Part shown: positions 34,073 through 44,430 of the stretch, in pieces | Layout: the number at the start of each line of letters is the position of its first letter | Position numbering within the stretch: position 1 is the stretch's first letter | Assembly: GCA_025917655.1 (NCBI GenBank) | Contig: CP084608.1 | Span: 1,240,001 to 1,304,000 of the forward strand | DNA from: Chlorella sorokiniana | Taxonomy: Eukaryota; Chlorophyta; Trebouxiophyceae; Chlorellales; Chlorellaceae | Length of the DNA: 64,000 bases | Reading direction: 5' to 3' | The notes under the pieces: generated by a model | Database searches by the model: none | The model's input: the letters and a program-made list of their open reading frames with translations, nothing else | What the model was told of the DNA's origin: nothing | Translations under genes and position numbers: made by a program

Positions 34073-34762
34073 GGTCGATGTACTCTCAGGAGCTCACAAT
34101 CTGTCACAAGGTGGGGACCAATGTTGTGAATCAAGCCGGGGCTATTAGGGTGTAGAGGAGTACGCCACGTAGGACGGTTTAGGCGTCCCATCCAGCATGA
34201 AAAAATCGAACTTTTGTCATATGCCTTCCTGTGAGGTGGCTGCATCCTTCACACACACATACAATTCTAAATTGGCTGCATTTTCTAAAAAACCCAGGTC
34301 GGCACGCTGACTGAATGTTGCCGAATGGCACCATAGTGCTGGAGGAGCTTCAGTCTGCATCGCTGGACCTCCCCCTGGCGTCCCTTTTGCCTTCGAGATA
34401 GTCAGTGTGCAGTATAACAGCTTTGAGGAAGGGTAGCAGGGTTTGGCGGCAGAAATGCGCGCACCAAGAAGCAAGGTATGGACAGGGAGAGGCTTCCAGC
34501 ACGAAAAGAGGGCGTTAGCAGGGCACACCACCTCCGCCAGCGCGGCTCCATGCACACTGTGAATGGACACTGTCAAAAAGGATGCAGGGCCACTCCGCAC
34601 GATGCTGCATGCTCAAGGGAATGAAATCAACAACCCGCGCCGCCACGCGAGGGGCGGCGCCATCAGTGCTATGCAAGCGGCCTCCGCCTGCCTTTGGAGC
34701 AGCAGAGGCCGGCGTCATCCGCGACGGGCTGCGGCCGCCCGCTCTGGCCGCCTGGTGGCTGC
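34073..34762. other. Intergenic region between ENR and ALDH
   Basis: About 690 bp holding the ENR 3' UTR and the ALDH promoter (both on the minus strand). Lower GC around 34190-34330. No coding signal supported. Confidence 0.4.
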
Positions 34763-37174
34763 CTAGGCGCCGATCTGGCGGTCGAGGGTCTTGGAGTCCA
34801 CCGCCAGGCCCATCACCGACAGGCCGTTGTCCACGTACACCACCTGGCCCGTCACTGCAACAGCAGTTCGGTGGGGGCAGGAGAGGGGGGGGCAGGAGAG
34901 GCTGGAGATGAGGCAGTGTGTGGGCGGGGCCTGCCAGCCAGGGCTGCGTCAGGATTCTCGACAGCGGCAGGATGCGAGGCCCCAGGGCCTTCACTCCCAC
35001 ACAACAGCAGGCCACACACGTGTGCGCCGCCGCAGCCGGCTGGCTCACCCGCGGAGGCCAGGGGGAGAGCAGGAAGGCGGCCACGCTGCCGACCTCGGTG
35101 GCCGCCAGCTCCTTCTGGACGGGCGAGTTCTCGTACGAGTAGCTGCGGGCAGGGGAGCAGCAGGAGGAGCGCGGGTGAACAAAGTGCAGCTGGGCACATA
35201 GCATGCACCAAATCTCGTGCACACACCATCACCACGACCACCAGTCCTCCCACACAGGCACCCCCTTGCGCCCTTACAACCCACACCCGCACCCACCACC
35301 CCTCCCCCTGTGCCACCCACCGAATCATGTCGTCGATGAAGCCGATGGCCTTTGCGGCGCGGGAGCCCAGGGGGCCCGCGGAGATGGTGTTGACGCGCAC
35401 GCCGTACTTGCGTCCCGCCTCGTACGCCAGCACGCGCGTGTCGCTCTCCAGGGCCGCCTTGGCGCTGCTCATGCCGCCGCCGTAGCCTGCACAGGGGAGG
35501 GGAGGAGGGCAGGGGCAAGCTGGGACCCAGCTTCCTGTGATGTGCGCGAGTAAGAGTGGACCTGATGCAACACCACCAAGCGGGGTGCAACAGCAGCACC
35601 ACCAAGCGCTGGCCGGCCCTGCTCTGCCTTGTTACCCACCGGGGATGACGCGGTCGGCAGCGATGTAGGTGAGGGAGATGGCGGCGCCGCCCTTGCTCAT
35701 GAGGGGGCCAAAGCGCTGCGGACGGGGTAGCAGGCACGCGACAGGCCGGTTGGGCAAACAATGGTCGGGGTGCGCATGCAGCTCATAGGGCAGGGAGAGG
35801 CACAAAGCTGTCATCTTCAGCTTACAAAGCCCCATGCCCCACTCCCCCACCCCCACCCCCCACCCACCCACACACACACTTAACCCCCACCTGCAGCAGG
35901 GAGACGTAGGAGTAGGAGGAGGCGGACATGGCGGCCAGGTAGCCGCGGCGGCTCGTCTCCAGCAGCGGCTTCTGCACCTCGGGCCCGTTGGCCAGCGAGT
36001 GCACCAGGACGTCCACGTTGCCCCAGTCGGCCGCCACCTGTGGCAGCAAGGGCCGCGCACCGGTGAAACCGCCTGCCGTGCTGGGTGCAGCCCACACACA
36101 ACAGGCATTGGCGCACGCCTGCAGCGCAGCCCGCTGGGCGGCGTTCCTCCCTTCACCTTGGCGGCGCACTCGCTAACGGTCCAGCCCTCGTTGCCGGCGT
36201 AGCGCTTGTTCTCCTTCACCTGCAGGCCAGCGGTGCGCAGGGCACGGCAGTGGCAATCAGCTCGCGATAGCGTGCGCTGTCGTAAGGATGGGCGGACGTG
36301 CGATGCTTCAATGCACGGCAGAAGGCCGCCCAGCCTGCTGCTTGTACGCTGGGGGTGCAAGGCACCAGGGCCGGCTGCCTTGCAGCTGCTCACGTCAGCG
36401 GGCACGTCGTCGGGGGTGTCAAACACGGCATCCATGGGGTAGATGTGGGCAAACTCCATGAGGGCGCCGTTGGACAGGCGACGGGACTCGTCAAACTTGC
36501 CACGGCGCAGGCTGGTCTCAAAGATGTTGAGCGCGGGCACCCACACACCCAGGCTGATCTCCGCGCCCGCCTCAGCCAGGCACTTGGCAATGGCCCAGCC
36601 GAAGCCCTGCGCAGCACGGCAAGGGTGTTGGGCTGAGCGGAGACGGCGGCGGCAGGACAGGCGGGTTGGCATCAGTGCCTGCCAGATTGGATACGAGGCG
36701 TAAACCCCCAAAGTGGACTGGCAACTGTGTGAATGTTCATTGCCATGGCATCCCAAACATTTCCATGGCATCCCAATGCGCCAATCGACGCGTTGTGTGC
36801 GAGGTTTCTGTCAGCAGCAAGAGAAGCAGAGTCGCCCCCACCTGGTCGTCCGCCACGCCAGCAATGAAAGCCTTCTTGCCTGCAGCAGCCCATCGGCCTT
36901 GTCAGCGCCGAATCCTGCATGCTAAGTGTCAGGTCCATCGAAATGCTCCCCAGCTCACCCCGCAGGTCAATAGGCAGGCCAGTGCCGTTCACAGCAGCCG
37001 TCACGGTGGTCATCTTGCGGGAGCGCACGCCCATAGGGCGCTGGGGGCGAAGATCTGGGTCTTGCCGCTGTGCATAGGGGCCAGCGTGCCCTTGCAGGGC
37101 ACGGGACGGGCCACCGAGGTGCGCAGGGCACTCACGACGACGCCCTGCGCCTTGCACACTGCCTGAGACGCCAT
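34763..37174 (-). CDS. ENR: Enoyl-[acyl-carrier-protein] reductase (NADH), plastid
   Basis: Last reductive step of type II fatty-acid synthesis in the chloroplast. ATG 37174 begins [20 protein letters not shown], then a transit peptide rich in Ala, Ser and Arg/Lys. The mature part begins near [20 protein letters not shown]. Motifs: [20 protein letters not shown] (NAD site), [91 protein letters not shown] with [20 protein letters not shown] (Tyr and Lys of the catalytic site), [37 protein letters not shown] and [17 protein letters not shown], ending TLDRQIGA. This matches plant FabI/MOD1 along its length. A one-base break lies at about 37035 in the transit peptide, between FAPSA and PMGVRS. 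Confidence 0.94.
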
Positions 37175-37424
37175 CTTTGTCAATTATATACACAATGCAC
37201 TAAGGGAGAGGGGCGATGGGGCCGCCCTGCCAGCTTCATGCATCAGCAGGAAGAAGGCAGCGATGGCATAGGCAACCGGAGTGGGCGCACGATCTAGCAG
37301 ATTTAGCGATCAAGTTGAGCGCCTTATTGATCCGTATTCTATACACAAGCCTGAAAACTTTCGGGCGAACTTCTCGGTTTGTCAGCTCGTCGGACCTTTA
37401 AGCTTTCAAGGACATAGGCCTGTC
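37175..37424. promoter_or_regulatory. Bidirectional ENR / TMEM120 promoter
   Basis: About 250 bp between the ENR start and the proposed TMEM120-like start. Two A/T-richer stretches at about 37180-37200 and 37290-37370. No named element identified. Confidence 0.4.
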
Positions 37425-39943
37425 ATGGTAGCCTCGGTATGGCCTGTGATCATTTGAAGTGCCGGCCAGCCCTGCCGGGCGTGTCTTACAACCTTGTTGG
37501 CACGCGACACCCCTTGTGCGCAGGCTGCTGAGGCCCTGCAGGAAGCAGAGCGTTTGGCCAATCAAGCGTGAGTGTTTGTAGGCAATGCCGACACCGTCAG
37601 AGTCCGGGCAGAAGGCGTGCTGGCTTGGCAGGCAGGCGGCACGGTAGCCGTCGCGCGGAATGGGCGGGGTGCCTCCACTCACATCAAAGCATCTGCAATG
37701 CAGGCGCAACCTCAGCCAGCGCGTGGCAGGCTACAGCAAGAAGTTGACGAGCGAAGGAGATGCACTGGCAGACGAGGTGCGCTGGCAGTGCTGCCCGTGG
37801 CAACCACTCGTCACGCTGGCTTCAGCCGGAGCTTCCCACCGCTGTTCCTGCTCCCCTGGCTGCCACAGGTCTCCTTCCTGTCCAAGAACATCGAGAAGCT
37901 CCTTGACCAGGCACAACGGGGGCTGCGCCAGCACGACGACTGGGTGGATGTCATTCAAAGCCTTGAAAGCGCAGCAGGCATCGTGCGTGGCAACGGACCC
38001 GGGGGCGACCTGTGAGCTGCCATGCCGCAAAGCTTAGAGCGGGATTTGCTGTGTGACGGCCTGGTTTGCACCAGTACCACGCGTTCACTGCTGCCCCTGT
38101 ACCTTTGTTCTGCGGCGCAGGCGCAAGTTCAGCAACGCCAAGAAGCCCGCCATCATCCAGCTCCTGCTGGGGCCTTGCTGCAACATAGTGGCTGTCCGCA
38201 AGGCAAGGCCTGAATCCTGCATTGGCGGGCAGACGCAGGCAGCCTGCGCACCTGCAAAAGATTGTCATTGTTTGGGGTTGTCACACTTGAGCGGACCCGC
38301 CTGACCCCGCTCCTGTTGCTCCCCTCCTTCAGGACCAGAGCATCAAGCTGAAGGAGGAATACCACCACTTCCGCAACAAGTCGGGTATGCGGGGCCCAGC
38401 GGGAAGGCCGTCGCACCAGGATTCCCGCAAGCTGCACAGGCTGCGGAGCAGTGCCAGCAACACCTCATCAGCCGCCGCCACCATGTTCCCCCCTGCAGCC
38501 TACACCATGATGGCCTTTGCCAGCGGGCTGCTGACGGGCCTGTCGCGCGCCAAGGCGCGGGCGGAGGCACACGAGCACTTCACCCTCACGCCCGTGCTGA
38601 TTGGTGAGGTCGCCCTGGCTGTGCGCGGGCGACTGCGCGTGTGGGCGGTGTGGCTGACCTCGTGGTTTGTCGCGCTCGGGCTCAGGCTGCGGGCATGCTC
38701 TGGCGTTTCGCGGCTGCTGGCGGCCTGACCCCCCGCCCCCGCTTCCCCCGCGCGGCCTGAACCCCCCCCCCCCCGGGGCTGCCGCAGTTGGCTGCCAGCT
38801 CTTCCTCTGCTGGCTGCTCTACTTCTACACCGCGTCCGCCATGCGCGGAGCGTGCTCAAAGCCAACGGCAGCCACATCCGGCCCTGGTGCGCAGCCGCCG
38901 GTTGCATGCGCGTTGTACAGCCGCACCGCGCCGGCTGGCCCCAGCCCCAGGGTTTCGGCGGGGCTGGAGGCGTTGCCGGCACGCGCCGCCTGCCCAGCGT
39001 GTGCCTCGCCCACCCACTCAACCTCCCATTTCCCCTGTTCCCGTCCCTGTGTGTGCGCCCCAGGTGGATCCACCACCACTACTGGTCCATCGCCACCTCC
39101 ATGATCATGCTCTCGCTGCCCGTGGACTCGCCGTCGGTGGCCCACTCGGTGCAGACCTTCCTGTGGTGGGCCATCCTGCAGGGCGCCGTCATCCTCATGC
39201 AGAACCGGTACCAGCGGCGGCGCATGTACACGCGCATCGCGCTGGGCAAGTGCAGCGCCATGGACGTGGTGGCGGGGAGTCGAGCGCCTCGGCCGGCCAG
39301 CTGCTGCTCCTCTACCCGCTGCTCTTCGCGCTGCAGGGGCTGCAGGTGCGGCGGGGGCTGCCGCCGGGCCTGTGGCCACCTCGCTTGGAAGCCGCCGCTG
39401 CGCAGTGCTGCGGGGAGGCCCGCCCCCGGGGCTGCTCGGCCACGGAGCCAGCCGCTCCATTCCCGTGCAGTTTGTGATCGGCGTGCAGATGGTCCACTCC
39501 AACTACCGCTCCTTCCTCTCCCCGGAGGGCTACCTGGTGCGCCGCTCTGCCCGCACCGCCGCACCCGCCTGCCGCCTTGCCGGTTTGAGGGCGTCGGGGC
39601 AGCGGCGTGAGCAGTCGCCCCAGACGAGCCGCCAACTATGGCTATGGCTAAGCTAACTACGATGAGTCCCTTGGTGGCGCTGCCGCCCCCTGGCCCCCGG
39701 CAGGACCTGGAGGCCAAGGAGAGCGACCTGTGGGGCAGCCGCGGCGTCACCCTGGTGGGCCTGTCCATGCTGCACATGGCTGTGATGAACTTCAGGGGAA
39801 CCGTGGCCAGCATCGTCGCCAAGGCGCGCTCCAAGGGGAAGCGCGCCGCCCGGCTCACAGCCATACGCGCCAAGAGCAGCGGCTCGCCGGAAAAAGCGGG
39901 CCCCCAGAGGGGGGCGGGCGTCAATGGCGGCAAGCTGGAGTGA
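37425..39943 (+). CDS. TMEM120 (TMPIT-like) multi-pass membrane protein
   Basis: Family of nuclear-envelope/ER membrane proteins with a coiled-coil N-terminus and six membrane helices. Animal TMEM120A/B structures resemble fatty-acid elongases and bind CoA. Exons give AAEALQEAERLANQA, NLSQRVAGYSKKLTSEGDAL, VSFLSKNIEKLLDQAQRGL (coiled coil), IKLKEEYHHFRNKS, AYTMMAFASGLLTGLSR, QLFLCWLLYFYTASAM, SHIRPWWIHHHYWSIATSMI (the family's His-rich WWIHHHY motif), FLWWAILQGAVILMQNRYQR, LLLLYPLLFALQGLQ, FVIGVQMVHSNYRSFL, then a final helix with TLVGLSMLHMAVMNFRGTVA and a basic tail to TGA 39943. Start is tentative: MVAS at 37425 spliced (GTATGG donor) to the exon at 37524. One-base breaks near 38850 and 39277. 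Confidence 0.85.
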
Positions 39944-40078
39944 GGGCGGCGCGACGACGGCGGCAGCTCCTGCCGCCCAAGTGAGTGGAGCCTGGTGCAG
40001 GCGGAGCCGATGTTTTGGGGGCGCCGATTGCCACGGACCGCATGTTTTTCGTTGCTCTGTTTCTTGGTATGTACATTT

Positions 40079-40083
40079 TGTAA
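40079..40083 (+). terminator. TGTAA polyadenylation motif, TMEM120 gene
   Basis: Plus-strand TGTAA about 136 bp past the stop codon, inside the 235-bp convergent gap before the oxidoreductase gene. Confidence 0.5.
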
Positions 40084-40178
40084 GCATCGCTGAAGCAGGC
40101 ACTGTTGAGCAGCTCTCAGGCTGTCCCTTTGCAAGAAGAACACACAGCTGTTCTATGCAAGCATGCCGCCACAGTGCA

Positions 40179-42574
40179 TCAGGAGCCGGGCCACGTGATC
40201 TGCACCTTGGCCCCGCCTGCCGCCGCCGACTCCAGCAGCGCAGCCACCACCGCCAGGTCCCACACCGCCTCCACCGCGCTGATGCGGTATGCGTCCTCCG
40301 CCGCCGGCAGCTGCTGCAGAGCGGCGTGGCCCCCGGGCTCCTCCACCACCGACGGCCCCGCCAGCGGCGCAGATGGCTCGCCAGTCAGCTTGCTGCTCAC
40401 GCCGGCCGCCGCGGAAGCAGCGTCGGCCTCGGGGTCGGAGCCGTCGGTGGCTGCCGCCGCTCCGGCTTCGCGGGCGGTGAGCGTGAGCGACACGCCGCCC
40501 TGGGCGGACGTGGCGGCGGCAACGAGGCGGGCAAAGCAGAGCAGCTCCGCCTCCACCCCGGGTCGCTGCTCTCCTCCTGCGCCAGCGCAAGTGTGGTGGT
40601 TTGTAAGCTGTGCAATCGACCATAGGCCTTTCCCTGTTGGCAGCCATCAGTACACCTTGTTTTCCAGCGAAGCTGGCATGGCAATGGGGCAGACATGCCT
40701 AGCCTCTGCCCACCTGGACAGGCTGCGAGTCCCCCACCACCTGCTGCACCAGGCGCCACGTGCGGCCCTGCCCGGGCGCCGCCGCGAAGCCGCCACGGGA
40801 CACCGCGGCGGAGCCTCGCGTGCCTGCGGCCGACAGGGCCACCTGCATGGTGCCCACAGCCATGGACATGGAGAAGCCAGCGGCCGCACCTGCGCACGCC
40901 AGAGGGAACGGGAGGCGGTTTGGCGCGCATCATGGGCTGATCAGCAGGGGCTTGCTGCCGTGGATGGCCCAGCCTCGACAGCGGGCACTGGGGACACAGC
41001 AGCAGCCCGGCCAGAGCGCCGTGCCCAAGGCAGGCAGCGCGCCGCCCGCCGCGCTCACCCGACTCGAACCACAGCGTGCCGGTCAGCGTGTCGGGGTGCG
41101 GCAGGTCGGGCGAGACTCCGCGCGAGGCGGCCACGGCGGCCACCGCCTCGCCAAAGCCGGCGGCGCGGGCCGCCATGCGCAGCGCGGCCACAAAGTGCAC
41201 CCCGCCCTCAGTGAGGTACGCGCCTGCACGGCCAGCAGAAGAGCGAATTTGGAACATTAAAGGAGCATATGCTGCAGGGCCAGGCGTTCATTGCAGAGCA
41301 TGTGGGGACCATGATAGCGACCCCATGCGTCAGCCTCAGGCTGGCTGGGCCCCCCATGCCGGACAGGCGGGACGCACCTGGCATGCCCGCGCTGTCCCGC
41401 CGCCACTGCGACTCGTAGTACCGGTTGCCGGGAGCCATGGCTGCGGCATGACGGGCGCCCGGATGGGCTCAGCAGGCTGATCAAACAAAGATGCTGCACC
41501 GATGCCTGACCTTACCACATGCTACACCGATGCCTGACATACAGGGCAGCGTGGGGTGCGCGTCCACTTGGCATGCACAGCATGGGAACCACGTGCTGTG
41601 TCTGCCCGCCACCGCCCACCCGCCCACCCACCCAGGTCAACTGTCATGTCCAGCCGCGCCACAGTGCCCAGAGAGTTGGAAGCGAGCACGTCTCGCAGTC
41701 GCAGGAAGGCGGGCATGCTGCGGTAGTTCTCAGCCACGCACCACAGCGGCGCGGGCTGCGCGTGAGGGGGAGGGGATGATGAGGAGGGGTCCATCGGTGG
41801 TTGCAAACGGGGATTGATGAATGGGCGGCATGTGAAACAGCGGCGTGCCAACAGCAGCAGAGGCAGGCTACGAGTTTCCCCGTCATTGATGGGACCAAAC
41901 AAAGCAGCTTGCGCTCAGGGCAGCCCCCGCTTGCCAGCGGCAGGCTCTGGTGGAAAGCCAGCAGCTGCTCTGCCTCCACCAGGCTGGGCGCTGCAGGCTT
42001 CTCCGACAGAACATGCTTGCCTGGCAGGGACCAGCGCGGAGTGGCTCAGGCATTGAGAGGCTGGAAGAACCACTGTGCAGTGCTGCCAGCAGCAGGCGCA
42101 GCCGACTCGCTCACCCGCCCGCAGCGAGGCCTGGATGACGGCGCTCTGCGCTTGCGGCGGCAGCGCCACCAGGACCGCCTGCACGTCTGATGCACTCAGC
42201 AGCTCTGCGAGGCCATCCTCTCCGTGGTAAGCCTTGCAGCTAGGTGAGAAGCTGCACGTGTGAAGGGAGCAGGGCAGGTGGAGGAGGCGAACACGCAAAA
42301 ACAAGGGGCATGTCCCGGTGCAGCGAGGGCATGCTCACGCTTGGATGTCGGGCACCAGCTTCGCCGCTGAATCTGAGGTTCGGCTCCACACTGCTGTGGG
42401 CAACAGTTTGTCGGTGTTGGCCTGCAGGGCAGCGAGCGCGGGCAGCTCGTCACAGCTGTGGCAGCAGCGGCGGGCTAGCAGAGCGGCGCTGACTTTGAGC
42501 GGACTCAGGTAGGCATCTCGCACGAAGCCTCCAGCTCCTAATATTGCGACCTGGACCGGCTTCACTGCGCCCAT
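40179..42574 (-). CDS. Gfo/Idh/MocA-family NAD(P)-dependent oxidoreductase
   Basis: Rossmann-fold dehydrogenase of the glucose-fructose oxidoreductase / inositol dehydrogenase family; substrate unknown. ATG 42574 begins MGAVKPVQVAILGAGGFVRD (nucleotide-binding GxGxxG-like loop). Then TDKLLPTAVWSRTSDSAAKL, YHGEDGLAELLSASDVQAVL, ALPPQAQSAVIQASLRAG, KHVLSEKPAAPSLVEAEQLL (the family EKP motif with catalytic-site Lys), VAENYRSMPAFLRLRDVL, SLGTVARLDMTVDL, YYESQWRRDS, AYLTEGGVHFVAALRMAA (conserved GGVH) and LTGTLWFESGAAAGFSMSMA. A C-terminal part rich in Ala and Gly ends VQITWPGS at TGA 40179. It contains an extra Cys/Ala-rich segment after SPLKV not usual in the family. About nine exons. Confidence 0.9.
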
Positions 42575-43029
42575 CTGAACAGAAACAAGGTGAGAAGGCG
42601 CGCAGCACAGTTGCGGAGTGCGCACTCTCCGACTGAAGGCCCTACTCAAAGAAGAAGAACAAGACGAGGATTGTAATACCAACTGATGTCACAAGGGTGC
42701 AAGAATGCTGCGGCACCAGAACTGCATTTCCAGCACGGCAGCGGCAGCGCAGCAGCGGGTGGCGCCACCTGCTCGCCGGAGCAAAAATGTCCAAGATTGC
42801 GAATTTAATGTCTTACATCCAGAAAGATGATGACACGAACACTCTGACAGAACCATGGCAGAAGCGTCGACGAGTATTGGGGTACGCCTGTCAGGGGCAG
42901 AGTACGGCAGCCCTCTCCTGTGAGCATTGTAGAGCTGAACCAGGAGACGCGCACATTTTTAGCATCGTTCAAACAACAAATGATGCAGCCACCGGGCAAC
43001 AACAGCTGAGAAAGCGATCAGGAGGGACG
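42575..43029. promoter_or_regulatory. Divergent region, oxidoreductase / DEX1
   Basis: About 455 bp between start codons. The DEX1 frame is open upstream through an ATG at 42788 (MSKIANLMSYIQKDDD). That longer start would bury the signal peptide, so this stretch is taken as promoter and 5' UTR. Confidence 0.45.
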
Positions 43030-44393
43030 ATGAGGCTTGCGCCCCTGCTCTTGCTGGCGCTGCTGCTGGCGCCCGATCGTCGGGTGCTGGCGCAGCTCAG
43101 CAAGCCGGTGGCACACGACAGCAACATGGACACCTCGGGCAATAAGTTTCTGAAGCGGGAGGCCTCCGCCGACGCGCGGATAGGCATTGGGCAGCAGTGA
43201 GTGGATGAACACCCATCACATGATCCCGATGGGCTGCCGTGCAGTCGCCTGGGCACTGGCTACCGCTGCCGCACTGCGGTTGCGCCGCCCGGCTGCCAGC
43301 GACTGCTGACTGCTGCTGAGTCTCTGTGCAGGGAGCCGGATGACGAGGAGCTGGAGGACGTGTGCCCGCAGGACATTGCGTTGAAGTGGCACGCCGAGGC
43401 GTCGTCGGCCATCTACGCCACCCCGCTCATCACGGACCTGTTCAGCGACGGGCGCAAGGACGTCGTGGTGCCCTCATTCCTGCACCAGCTGGAGGTGGGG
43501 CGGGCAGAGGGCACACATGCACCCTCCTGCCAGGCAAACCTTCGGCGGCTGGCACACCGCAAGGCTGCCGCCGCGCTGCACCGCCAAACCGGGTGGCCAG
43601 CCCCCGCATTGGGTTTCCCTGGGTGCGCACCTGCTGCGCACTGCTCCCGTACCTCCGCAGGTGTTTGAGGGGCGGGACGGCGCCAAGGTGCCCGACTTTG
43701 AGGCCTTCCACCACTCCACCACCCACACCTCGCCGCTGCTCTACGACGTCGACCTGGACGGCGTGCCCGACATCCTGCTGGCCACCTACGACGGCGAGAT
43801 CCTGTTCTTCAAGGACAACGTGGGTGCCGAGGGGGCTGGAGGGGGGCAGCAAACAGCGGCTGTGCTGCCATGGGGCGGCTGTTCCAGAGGCTGCTGCGTG
43901 TGGGAAGGAGGGGACGGGACGGCTGCTGCGCTCCGGGGCAGGCGCGCGGTCTGACATCATGTGGCCGGTGACGGCGGGCGAGTGCTTCCCCGTGGGCATG
44001 CAGGGCGAGGAGGCGGCGATGCGGCTGACCATCCCGCGCCTGCGCGTGCGCCGCGACTGGCACAAGGGGCTCAACCCCGACCCAAACGACCACAGCAAGC
44101 CCGACGTAGGGGCGGGCGACGGCGTGCGCGCGGGCGGCCCCGACGACGCCAAGCCTGGCCAGCAAGCACAGCAGCAGGGTGAGGGCGGCGGCGTGCAGCA
44201 GCGGCGGCGCCGCCTGCTTGAGGACGCTCCCGACGCCCAGCAGCAGCAGCAGCAGCAGCCGCAGGGCGGGGAGCAGCAGGCGCAGGCTGTTGCCCAGGAC
44301 CAAGGCCAGCAGCAGGAGCAGGCTGACGGTCAGGCCGCACAGCAGGCTGCCGGGGAGGGCGAGCAGCAGCAGCAGCAGGCTGCCGAGGAGGGC

Positions 44394-44430
<37 letters not shown>

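Noticed and set aside
15330-37174. A metabolic gene cluster (starch, pyruvate dehydrogenase, Fe-S, ENR)
   Set aside because: The genes have alternate strands and separate promoters, are targeted to different compartments and mixed with unrelated genes. Neighbourhood looks incidental.
41058-41078. GACTCGAACC, resembling a minus-strand tRNA B box
   Set aside because: It lies in an exon of the oxidoreductase, where it codes LWFESG on the minus strand, and no acceptor stem or A box pairs with it.
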